Assembly (NCBI RefSeq): GCF_024436035.1
Contig: NZ_JANFNG010000013.1
Location: 62,001-126,000, forward strand
Reading direction: 5' to 3'
Source of the DNA: Streptomyces humicola
GTDB lineage: Bacteria; Actinomycetota; Actinomycetes; Streptomycetales; Streptomycetaceae
Length of the DNA stretch: 64,000 nucleotides
Shown here: positions 1 through 7,583 of the stretch, one piece after another
Layout of the letters: each line of letters begins with the position of its first letter
How positions within the stretch are numbered: position 1 is the first letter of the stretch
Notes under the pieces: generated by a model
Databases searched by the model: none
What the model was told of the DNA's origin: nothing
What the model saw: the letters and a program-made list of their open reading frames with translations, nothing else
Translations under genes and position numbers: made by a program

Positions 1-1
1 G

Positions 2-640
2 GTCGATGCGCTGCTCTTCCTCGACGACGACGGTCTGCTGCCGAGCGACGACACCGCGGAGCTGGTCCGCGACGCCTTCGCCGCCGACCCGCGCCTCGGC
101 ATCATCAGCTTCCGCATCACCGACCCCGTCACCGGCACCACGCAGCGCCGCCACGTCCCCAGGCTGCGCGCGTCGGACCCGATGCGCTCCTCGCGCGTGA
201 CAACCTTCCTCGGCGGCGCCAGCGCGGTCCGGACCGCCGTCTTCCAGCAGGTCGGCGGCCTGCCCGGCGAGTTCTTCTACGCCCACGAGGAGACGGACCT
301 GGCCTGGCGGGCTCTTGACGCCGGGTGGTCGGTCGACTACAGATCCGACATGGTGCTCGAGCATCCCGCAACCGCGCCCAGCCGGCACGCCGTCTACCAC
401 CGTATGGTGGCGAGAAACCGCGTCTGGCTGGCCCGGCGCAACCTGCCGGCTCCGCTCGTCCCGCTGTATCTGGGCACGTGGATCGTGCTCACCCTGGTCC
501 GCCGCCCGTCACGGCCGGCCCTGAGGGCATGGCTGGGAGGGTTCAAGGAGGGCTGGACCACCCCCTGTGGCCCACGCCGTCCGATGAAGTGGCGTACGGT
601 TTGGCGGCTGACCCGACTGGGCCGACCCCCGATCATCTGA
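2..640 (+). CDS. Glycosyltransferase family 2, C-terminal part (gene starts before the window)
   Basis: The open frame enters from the left edge with no start codon in the window and ends at a TGA. Visible residues include an LFLDDDG acidic motif of the nucleotide-sugar site near the edge, a GGAS/VRTAVFQQVGG segment, and HEETDLAWR, the usual acceptor-side motif of GT-A family 2 enzymes. A hydrophobic stretch (VPLYLGTWIVLTLV) near the end suggests membrane association. It lies 68 bp upstream of a TagGH-type exporter, so it probably adds sugars to the exported surface polysaccharide. The acceptor and sugar cannot be told from the sequence. Confidence 0.85.
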   Translation, partial: VDALLFLDDDGLLPSDDTAELVRDAFAADPRLGIISFRITDPVTGTTQRRHVPRLRASDPMRSSRVTTFLGGASAVRTAVFQQVGGLPGEFFYAHEETDLAWRALDAGWSVDYRSDMVLEHPATAPSRHAVYHRMVARNRVWLARRNLPAPLVPLYLGTWIVLTLVRRPSRPALRAWLGGFKEGWTTPCGPRRPMKWRTVWRLTRLGRPPII

Positions 641-708
641 CAAGCTCGATCTGAGACCATCGGGCGCAGGCCGGGATCCCGCCCCGGCCCCGCACCAAGA
701 GGACGAAA

Positions 709-1647
709 GTGTCAACTGTGAGCGATACCACGCATCAGAGCGCGGTCGCCGTCAGCACCAGGCCGGCGCCGTTGCCGGGTGACGGCCTGTCCCCGGCCGA
801 GCTGGCGGCCAAGCACGGTCTCTCGGTCAGTGGCGCCCGGCCGCCGTTGCCGGACTACGTACGACAGCTGTGGGGCCGGCGGCACTTCATCGTCGCGTAC
901 TCGGTGGCGCGGTTGACCGCGCAGTACACCAACGCGCGGCTGGGCCAGATCTGGAACGTGCTGACGCCGATGCTGAACGCGGCGGTGTACTACCTGATCT
1001 TCGGCGTGCTGATGAACAGTAAGCGCGGCATCGACAACTACATCGCATACCTGGTCATCGGTGTCTTCGTCTTCAACTTCACGCAGTCTGCGATCCTGGC
1101 GGGCACGCGGGCGATCTCGGACAACCTGGGACTGATCCGAGCGCTGCACTTCCCCCGGGCATGCCTGCCGATCTCGATCACGCTGATCCAGCTGCAGCAG
1201 CTGCTGTATTCACTGATCGTGCTGGTCTCGATCGTGCTGATGACGGGCGAGACCGTGGGTATGGGGTGGCTGCTGATCATCCCGGCGCTGCTGCTGCAGT
1301 GCGTGTTCAACATCGGCTGTGCGATGTTCGTGGCGCGTATCGGCAGCGAGGTGACCGATGTCGCCCAGTTGATGCCGTTCCTGTTGCGGACCTGGATGTA
1401 CCTGTCCGGCGTCATGTACTCCATCACGACGGTCAAGTCGCACCTGCCCGGTGTTTTCGGGGTGATGCTGGAGCTGAATCCGGCGGCCGTGTACATCGAT
1501 CTGATGAGGTACTCGCTGATGAGCAGCTTCACCTCGTCCCAACTGCCGCACCACGTATGGTTCGCGGCGTTGGCATGGTCGGCGATCGCAGGCATCGGCG
1601 GATTCGTGTTCTTCTGGAAGGCTGAGGAGAGGTACGGCCGTGGCTGA
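709..1647 (+). CDS. ABC exporter permease for cell-surface polysaccharide (TagG/Wzm type)
   Basis: This 312-residue protein has a soluble N-terminus of about 65 residues and then about six hydrophobic segments, as in ABC-2 permeases of the TagG/Wzm family, which export teichoic acid or O-antigen-like polymers. The region around VYYLIFGVLMNSKRGIDNY is typical. GTG at 709 is chosen because GAGGACGAAA precedes it. The gene overlaps the following ATPase gene by 8 bp, so the two form one transporter. With the upstream glycosyltransferase it points to assembly and export of a wall or capsule glycan; the polymer is unknown. Confidence 0.9.
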   Translation: MSTVSDTTHQSAVAVSTRPAPLPGDGLSPAELAAKHGLSVSGARPPLPDYVRQLWGRRHFIVAYSVARLTAQYTNARLGQIWNVLTPMLNAAVYYLIFGVLMNSKRGIDNYIAYLVIGVFVFNFTQSAILAGTRAISDNLGLIRALHFPRACLPISITLIQLQQLLYSLIVLVSIVLMTGETVGMGWLLIIPALLLQCVFNIGCAMFVARIGSEVTDVAQLMPFLLRTWMYLSGVMYSITTVKSHLPGVFGVMLELNPAAVYIDLMRYSLMSSFTSSQLPHHVWFAALAWSAIAGIGGFVFFWKAEERYGRG

Positions 1648-2452
1648 GCAGAGCGGCGCCGCTGCGGCGCGGACCACCAACGCGGACGGCGAACGGGTGC
1701 CGACGGTCATTGTGGACGATGTGCACATCGTCTACCGGGTCCATGGCGCGGGAAGCGGCAAGGGCAGTGCGACGGCGGCGCTGAGCCGGATCGTGCAGCG
1801 CAAGACCTCGCCGAACGTCCGCGAGGTGCACGCGGTGCGCGGGGTGAGCTTCGTCGCATACCGCGGTGAGGCGATCGGGATCATCGGTTCCAACGGTTCG
1901 GGGAAGTCGACGATCCTGCGGGCGATCGCCGGTCTGCTGCCGGCCGAGAAGGGCAAGATCTACACCGATGGCCAGCCGTCGCTGCTCGGCGTCAACGCGG
2001 CACTGATGAACGACCTGACCGGTGAGCGCAATGTGATCCTCGGCGGTCTGGCGATGGGCATGGGTAAGGAGGAGATCTACGAGAAGTACCAGTCGATCGT
2101 GGACTTCTCCGGGATCCAGGAGAAGGGCGACTTCATCTCGCTGCCCATGCGCACGTACTCCTCGGGTATGGCCGCCCGGCTGCGGTTCTCCATCGCGGCG
2201 GCGAAGCAGCACGAGGTGCTGATGATCGACGAGGCGCTGGCCACCGGTGACCGCAGGTTCCAGAAGCGGTCGGAGGAGCGGATCCGCGAGCTGCGTGAGG
2301 AGGCCGGTACGGTCTTCCTGGTCAGCCACAACAACAACTCGATCCGGGACACCTGCGAGCGGGTGCTGTGGCTGGAGAAGGGCGATCTGCTGATGGACGG
2401 TCCGACCGAAGAGGTGCTCGCAGCGTACGAGGAGCACACCGGCGGCAAGTAA
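1640..2452 (+). CDS. ABC exporter ATP-binding protein (TagH/Wzt type)
   Basis: The protein has 270 residues and starts at a GTG inside the permease gene. It carries a Walker A motif (GSNGSGKST), the degenerate signature SSGMAARLRFS usual in this family, Walker B (VLMIDEALATGD) and an H-loop (SHN). It has no C-terminal carbohydrate-binding extension of the kind found in some Wzt proteins, so it resembles the shorter TagH/RfbB form. It powers the preceding permease at the inner face of the membrane. Confidence 0.92.
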   Translation: MAEQSGAAAARTTNADGERVPTVIVDDVHIVYRVHGAGSGKGSATAALSRIVQRKTSPNVREVHAVRGVSFVAYRGEAIGIIGSNGSGKSTILRAIAGLLPAEKGKIYTDGQPSLLGVNAALMNDLTGERNVILGGLAMGMGKEEIYEKYQSIVDFSGIQEKGDFISLPMRTYSSGMAARLRFSIAAAKQHEVLMIDEALATGDRRFQKRSEERIRELREEAGTVFLVSHNNNSIRDTCERVLWLEKGDLLMDGPTEEVLAAYEEHTGGK

Positions 2453-2498
2453 CCGGCTTCTCCGCGCCTCTGCTCGGCGCCTCTCAGCGACGTTTCTC

Positions 2499-2530
2499 GG
2501 CCCCCGTCGGCGTTCCGGTCGGCGGGGGCC
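2499..2530 (+). terminator. GC-rich hairpin after the exporter genes
   Basis: Arms GGCCCCCG (2499-2506) and CGGGGGCC (2523-2530) pair perfectly, with partial pairing inside the loop. It lies 46 bp after the ATPase stop and probably ends the exporter transcript. There is no clear U-tract, as is common in Streptomyces. Confidence 0.6.
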
Positions 2531-2783
2531 GATCGTGTGATGTGGATCATGTGTATCAACTGTGCGAAAAGGATGAACTCTCTTGTCTGCGGGGAAGGTT
2601 CACGCCATCCGCGGCGTTCGCGTCATCAGATGACCGCGGTGTGTCACCCGGACGCGCGACGGCTTGCTGTACGGCGTACGCTAGGTCGGTGCGGCTGCCG
2701 CCGCGGCGGAGGCGGTTCGGGGTGCGGCGTGTCCGAAATGGGAAGATCATGAGGATCGGTGTAGAACGGGGGATGTGGCGGCC
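2531..2783. promoter_or_regulatory. Intergenic leader region before the hopanoid operon
   Basis: About 250 bp separate the exporter terminator from the hopanoid genes. This must contain the hopanoid operon promoter. A CTAGGT/TACGCT-like sequence near 2678-2688 could be a -10 element, but no convincing -35 is spaced from it. No protein-coding gene is supported here. Confidence 0.4.
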
Positions 2784-2849
2784 ATGACTACTGGAAATGT
2801 CCAGCTCCGAGGCGCGACCGCCACCGGCTCGCCGGGCAGCCGGTGGTGA
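2784..2849 (+). CDS. Possible 21-residue leader peptide overlapping hpnC
   Basis: An ATG at 2784 opens a 21-codon frame that ends with a TGA at 2847-2849, overlapping the first codons of hpnC (GTG at 2843 or 2846). hpnC itself has a poor ribosome binding site, so translation of this leader could deliver ribosomes to hpnC. The peptide has no recognisable domain. It may also be chance; only the overlap geometry supports it. Confidence 0.25.
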   Translation: MTTGNVQLRGATATGSPGSRW

Positions 2850-3766
2850 CCGCGGGGGACGTGGCAGGGTCCCGAGCGGTGCTCGACAAAGCCGCCCGGG
2901 AAAACTTCCCTGTCGCCCCCTTCTTCCTGCCCCGCGCCTGGCGCGCCGACCTCATGGCCGTGTACGGCTACGCCAGGCTCGTCGACGACATCGGTGACGG
3001 CGACCTGCAGCCCGGCGGCCAGGATGCGGCATGGCTCGGCGTGCCCGCGGACTCCGCCGACGACCGGCTCGCCATGCTCGACGCCTTCGAGGCCGACCTG
3101 CGGCGGGTCTTCGACGCCGCGTCCGACCAGTCGACTCCGGCGACGGGACCGAGCCACCCGATCCTGCGGATGCTGCAGCCGACCGTGCGCCGGTGCCGCC
3201 TCACCCCCGAGCCGTTTCTCGGCCTCATCGAGGCGAACCGCCAGGACCAGAAGATCCGCCGCTACGCCCGGTACGACGACCTGGCCGCGTACTGCGAGCT
3301 GTCCGCCAACCCGGTGGGCCGCCTGGTGCTCGCCGTCACCGGCACCGAGACCCCCGAGCGGATCCGCCGCTCCGACGCGATCTGCACGGCGCTGCAGATC
3401 GTCGAACACCTCCAGGACGTCGCAGAGGACCTCCGCGACCGCGACCGCGTCTATCTGCCCGAGGAGGACATGGCCAGGTTCGGCGTCACGGAGTCCGACC
3501 TGGCCGCCCCGACGGGGGGCGCACGGTTGCGCGCGCTGGTGAAATTCGAAGCGGAACGCGCGCGGGATCTGTTGAATGAAGGCACCCCCCTGGTGGGTAG
3601 CGTCCACGGCAGGCTGAAGCTCCTGCTCGCCGGATTCGTCGGCGGCGGGCGTGCCGCGCTCGCGGCGATCGCGGCCGCCGGGTACGACGTACTCCCCGGG
3701 CCGCCGAAGGCCACCAAGCTCGGACTGCTGCGCGAGGTGGGGTTCACATTGCGAAGAGAGGGGTGA
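2843..3766 (+). CDS. hpnC: Hydroxysqualene synthase HpnC
   Basis: This 307-residue isoprenoid synthase fold protein carries both aspartate-rich motifs: YARLVDDIGDG near residue 45 and DVAEDLRDRDRVYLP near residue 193. In the bacterial squalene route HpnC converts presqualene diphosphate, made by HpnD, to hydroxysqualene in the cytosol or at the membrane face. It is the first gene of the hopanoid operon and its end overlaps hpnD by 4 bp (GTGA). Two adjacent GTG codons (2843, 2846) are both possible starts; no upstream in-frame start exists. Confidence 0.92.
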   Translation: MVTAGDVAGSRAVLDKAARENFPVAPFFLPRAWRADLMAVYGYARLVDDIGDGDLQPGGQDAAWLGVPADSADDRLAMLDAFEADLRRVFDAASDQSTPATGPSHPILRMLQPTVRRCRLTPEPFLGLIEANRQDQKIRRYARYDDLAAYCELSANPVGRLVLAVTGTETPERIRRSDAICTALQIVEHLQDVAEDLRDRDRVYLPEEDMARFGVTESDLAAPTGGARLRALVKFEAERARDLLNEGTPLVGSVHGRLKLLLAGFVGGGRAALAAIAAAGYDVLPGPPKATKLGLLREVGFTLRREG

Positions 3767-4713
3767 GCCGGACCGTGGACGGTTCCGCGCACACGTCCGC
3801 GCCGGTGCTCGCTGCGTACCGTTACTGCGAGACCGTGACCGGGCAGCAGGCCCGTAACTTCGCGTACGGCATCAGACTGCTGCCGACCGACAAGCGCCAG
3901 GCGATGTCGGCGCTGTACGCCTTCTCGCGGCGCGTCGACGACATCGGTGACGGCTCGCTCGACGCCGACGCCAAGCAGGCCAGGCTGGAGGAGGCCCGGG
4001 CGGTGCTCGGCCGCGTCCGCGACGGAGCGGTCGCCGAGGACGACACCGACCCGGTCGCGGTCGCGCTCTCCGACGCCGCGCGCCGGTTCCCCATCCCGCT
4101 CGGCGGCCTCGACGAGCTCATCGACGGCGTCCTGATGGACGTACGCGGCGAGACGTACGAGAGGTGGGAGGACCTCGCCCAGTACTGCCGCTGCGTGGCG
4201 GGCGCCATCGGACGGCTCTCGCTGGGCATCTTCGGCACCATGACGCCCGCGGGCCCGGGGCGCGCCGAGGCCGACCGCGCGCCGGAGTACGCCGACACGC
4301 TCGGGCTCGCGCTCCAACTCACCAACATCCTGCGGGATCTTCGCGAGGACGCGGCCAACGGCCGCACCTATCTGCCCTCCGACGATCTCGCCAAGTTCGG
4401 CTGCGCGGAGGGGTTCTCGGGGCCCGTGCCGCCCGCCGGATCCGACTTCACCGGCCTGGTGCTCTTCGAAGTCAAACGCGCCCGCGGGCTGTTCGCGGAA
4501 GGGTACCGGCTGCTGCCGATGCTCGACCGGCGCAGCGGAGCCTGCGTCGCGGCGATGGCCGGCATCTACCGGCGTCTGCTGGAACGGATCGCCGCTGACC
4601 CCGAGGCGGTGCTGCGCGGCCGGGTCTCGCTGCCGGGCCGGGAGAAGGCGTACGTCGCCCTGCGCGGGCTCACCGGCTTCGACGCCCGCCTGGCGGCGAG
4701 GGGACGGGTGTGA
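3763..4713 (+). CDS. hpnD: Presqualene diphosphate synthase HpnD
   Basis: The protein has 316 residues and is a paralogue of HpnC. Its motifs are FSRRVDDIGDG near residue 50 and LTNILRDLREDAANGRTYLP near residue 190, which bind the magnesium-diphosphate groups. HpnD joins two farnesyl diphosphates to presqualene diphosphate, the first committed step. It starts at GTG 3763 inside the hpnC stop region and its TGA overlaps the ATG of a short ORF at 4713, so the three genes are translationally linked. Confidence 0.93.
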   Translation: MSRTVDGSAHTSAPVLAAYRYCETVTGQQARNFAYGIRLLPTDKRQAMSALYAFSRRVDDIGDGSLDADAKQARLEEARAVLGRVRDGAVAEDDTDPVAVALSDAARRFPIPLGGLDELIDGVLMDVRGETYERWEDLAQYCRCVAGAIGRLSLGIFGTMTPAGPGRAEADRAPEYADTLGLALQLTNILRDLREDAANGRTYLPSDDLAKFGCAEGFSGPVPPAGSDFTGLVLFEVKRARGLFAEGYRLLPMLDRRSGACVAAMAGIYRRLLERIAADPEAVLRGRVSLPGREKAYVALRGLTGFDARLAARGRV

Positions 4714-4814
4714 TGGACGCAGACACGGTGCAGGCAACCCGGGCGCGTGCCGTTGCGTCCCTGACGTCGCAACGGCGTGACGATCAGGGCACGGCCGGAG
4801 GTGAGGGAGCATGA
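4713..4814 (+). CDS. Small 33-residue protein between hpnD and hpnE (DUF6380-like?)
   Basis: ATG 4713-4715 shares one base with the hpnD stop, and its own TGA (4812-4814) lies in the first codons of hpnE (ATGAG). The peptide is rich in Ala, Arg and Thr, contains ARAVASLTSQRR and ends GGEGA. From memory, short DUF6380-type ORFs sit at this spot in Streptomyces hopanoid operons with a similar VASLT core and EGA-like tail; this could not be checked. The perfect stop-start overlaps on both sides argue that it is translated, perhaps mainly to couple hpnD and hpnE. Confidence 0.5.
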   Translation: MDADTVQATRARAVASLTSQRRDDQGTAGGEGA

Positions 4815-6331
4815 GCAGCGATCGCACGGGCCGTCCCGGAGCGGCGGCCGCGGTGGTCGTCGGCGGGGGGCTCGCGGGCATCACCGCGGCCCTCACCCTC
4901 GCCGACTCCGGTGTGCGCGTCACCCTCGTCGAAGGACGGCCCCGGCTCGGCGGTGCCGCCTTCTCCTTCCAACGCGACGGCGCCTGCGGGGACTTGACGG
5001 TCGACAACGGCCAACACGTCTTCCTGCGCTGCTGCACCGCATACCAGTGGTTCCTGGACAGGATCGGCGCCTCCGACCTCGTCACTCTCCAGGAACGGCT
5101 CGACGTGCCGGTGCTCGACGCCGGTACCGGCCGTCTCGGGCGGCTGCGCCGCCAGTCCCTGCCGGTGCCGCTGCACCTCGCCGCCTCGCTCACCGGTTAC
5201 CCGCATCTGAACCCCGTCGAACGCGTCAGGGCCGGCCGAGCCGCGCTCGCACTGCGCGGGCTCGACCCGGAGGACCCGGCGCTCGACGACACCACACTCG
5301 CCGACTGGCTGCGTGGCCAGGGCCAGTCGCGGCGCGCCGTCGAGGCGCTGTGGGACCTGATCGGCATCGCCACCCTCAACGCCACCGCTGAGGAGGCGTC
5401 ACTGGGCCTGGCCGCCATGGTCTTCAAGACCGGGCTGCTCTCCCATCCTGGAGCGGCCGACATCGGCTGGGCCCGCGTCCCCCTCGGCGAGCTGCACGAC
5501 GGCAAGGCGCGCGCCGCGCTCGACGCGGCCGGCGTGCGAACCGTGCTGCGCGGCCGCGTGGGCGAAGTGCGCCCCGCGCCCGACGGCCGCTGGCAGGTCG
5601 GCCTGCACACCGGACCGGGAGCCGAGGAACAGCTCGATACGGACGCCGTCGTCCTCGCCGTACCGCACCGGGAGGCCCATGGGCTGCTGCCCGACGGTGC
5701 GCTGGAGGACCCCGCGGCGCTGCTGAAGATCGGCACCGCGCCGATCCTCAACATCCATGTGGTCTACGACCGGCCCGTGCTGCGCCGGCCCTTCTTCGCC
5801 GCACTCAGCAGCCCGGTGCAGTGGGTCTTCGACCGCACCGAGCACTCGGGCCTGACCGGCGGCGGCCAGTACCTCGCGCTGTCGCAGTCCGCGGCGCACG
5901 AGGAGATCGACGAGCCGGTCTCCGCGCTGCGCGCCCGCTACCTGCCCGAACTCGAACGACTGCTGTCACCCGCGCGGGGCGCGGGCGTACGCGACTTCTT
6001 CGTGACCCGGGAGCGCACCGCCACCTTCGCACCCGCTCCCGGAGTCGGCCGGCTGCGCCCGCCGGCACGCACCCGGGCGCCCGGCCTCTACCTGGCCGGC
6101 GCGTGGACCGCCACCGGATGGCCCGCGACCATGGAGGGCGCCGTGCGCAGCGGTCTGAGTGCCGCACGGGAGGCACTCAGCCGACTCGGCCGCCCTGTCC
6201 ACCCCGACCACGGCCAATCGGCGCTGGAGTCGCATGAGCGACCCCCGAGCGGCCACCGGCCGGATCCCGATACGACACCTGCACCTCTGCGCCGCGCGGG
6301 CGGAGAAGCGAATGAAGAAGGTGCCGCATGA
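4811..6331 (+). CDS. hpnE: Hydroxysqualene dehydroxylase HpnE
   Basis: The 506-residue FAD enzyme opens with the Rossmann dinucleotide motif VVVGGGLAGITAAL and ends with the amine-oxidase-type FAD segment GLYLAGAWTATGWPATMEGA. HpnE reductively removes the hydroxyl from hydroxysqualene to give squalene, completing the HpnCDE route. It begins 4 bp inside the preceding small ORF and ends 4 bp inside the polyprenyl synthase gene (ATGA). After the FAD fold it carries a polar tail of about 50 residues not expected in the core family. Confidence 0.93.
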   Translation: MSSDRTGRPGAAAAVVVGGGLAGITAALTLADSGVRVTLVEGRPRLGGAAFSFQRDGACGDLTVDNGQHVFLRCCTAYQWFLDRIGASDLVTLQERLDVPVLDAGTGRLGRLRRQSLPVPLHLAASLTGYPHLNPVERVRAGRAALALRGLDPEDPALDDTTLADWLRGQGQSRRAVEALWDLIGIATLNATAEEASLGLAAMVFKTGLLSHPGAADIGWARVPLGELHDGKARAALDAAGVRTVLRGRVGEVRPAPDGRWQVGLHTGPGAEEQLDTDAVVLAVPHREAHGLLPDGALEDPAALLKIGTAPILNIHVVYDRPVLRRPFFAALSSPVQWVFDRTEHSGLTGGGQYLALSQSAAHEEIDEPVSALRARYLPELERLLSPARGAGVRDFFVTRERTATFAPAPGVGRLRPPARTRAPGLYLAGAWTATGWPATMEGAVRSGLSAAREALSRLGRPVHPDHGQSALESHERPPSGHRPDPDTTPAPLRRAGGEANEEGAA

Positions 6332-7428
6332 GCAACACCCGAAGCAGAGGAGAGAACGTGAGCCCCGCCAACGAGCAGGTCACCGCGTCGGATGCGAGAA
6401 GGAGCGTCGCGGCGCTGCTGGAGCGTGGGCGGACCATGACCACCCCGGTGCTGCGCGCCGCGGTGGACCGGCTCGCGCCCCCGATGAACACCGTCGCCGC
6501 CTACCACTTCGGCTGGATCGACGCCACCGGACGCCCCGCCGACGGCAGCGGCGGCAAGGCCGTACGCCCCGCACTCGCCCTGCTCTCCGCCGAGGTCGCG
6601 GGGGCGGAGCCCGAGGTCGGCATCCCCGGCGCGGTCGCCGTGGAACTCGTGCACAACTTCTCGCTCCTCCACGACGATCTGATGGACGGCGACGAGCAGC
6701 GCCGCCACCGCGACACCGTCTGGAAGGTGCACGGACCCGCCCAGGCGATCCTCGTCGGCGACGCCCTCTTCGCGCTCGCCAACGAGCTGCTGCTCGAACA
6801 GGGCACCACCGACGGCGGCCGGGCCACCCAACGGCTCACCGTCGCCACCCGCAAGCTGATCGACGGTCAGGCCCAGGACATCTCCTTCGAGCACCGCGAG
6901 CGGGTCACCGTCGAGGAGTGCCTGGAGATGGAGGGCAACAAGACCGGTGCGCTGATCGCGTGCGCCTGTTCCATCGGAGCGGTGCTCGGCGGCGCCGACG
7001 ATGCGACCGCCGACGCCCTCGAACGGTATGGCTACCACCTGGGTCTCGCCTTCCAGGCGGTCGACGACCTGCTCGGCATCTGGGGAGAGCCGTCCGTCAC
7101 CGGCAAGCAGACCTGGAGCGACCTGCGGCAGCGCAAGAAGTCCCTCCCTGTGGTCGCCGCACTCGCGGCGGAGGGTCCCGCTGCCGAGCGACTGGGTGAA
7201 CTCCTCGCCGCAGACGCCAAGAACACCGAAATCGGCGAGTTCAGTGAGGAAGAATTCGCCAACCGTGCCGCGTTGATCGAAGAGGCGGGCGGCCGCGAGT
7301 GGACCTCGCAGGAGGCCCGCCGCCAGCACGCCACCGCACTCGAAGCACTGAACGGGGTCTACATGCCGGAGGAGACGAGACGAAATCTGCTCGCACTCGC
7401 CGACTTCGTCGTGGTACGAGAAAAGTGA
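6328..7428 (+). CDS. Polyprenyl diphosphate synthase (FPP/GGPP type)
   Basis: This 366-residue trans-prenyltransferase has the first aspartate-rich motif LLHDDLMDGDEQRR and a second motif of the form DDLLG. It elongates DMAPP with IPP in the cytosol. Within the hopanoid operon it most likely supplies farnesyl diphosphate to HpnD. The residues just before the first motif (VHNFSLL) do not let me decide chain length safely. It overlaps hpnE by 4 bp and is followed by squalene-hopene cyclase. Confidence 0.9.
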   Translation: MSNTRSRGENVSPANEQVTASDARRSVAALLERGRTMTTPVLRAAVDRLAPPMNTVAAYHFGWIDATGRPADGSGGKAVRPALALLSAEVAGAEPEVGIPGAVAVELVHNFSLLHDDLMDGDEQRRHRDTVWKVHGPAQAILVGDALFALANELLLEQGTTDGGRATQRLTVATRKLIDGQAQDISFEHRERVTVEECLEMEGNKTGALIACACSIGAVLGGADDATADALERYGYHLGLAFQAVDDLLGIWGEPSVTGKQTWSDLRQRKKSLPVVAALAAEGPAAERLGELLAADAKNTEIGEFSEEEFANRAALIEEAGGREWTSQEARRQHATALEALNGVYMPEETRRNLLALADFVVVREK

Positions 7429-7583
7429 ACGCTACATCTGGTTTATCCGACGCAACTGATGTAACTGACGTATCGGCACCAGCACCACCCGGCACCACCA
7501 TCGAAGTCGCCGACCGGACGACGCTCAGCCGACGGCCGACGGAAGCCCCACCAGCGCAGCGCCACACTGCAGAAGGGGAAGCC

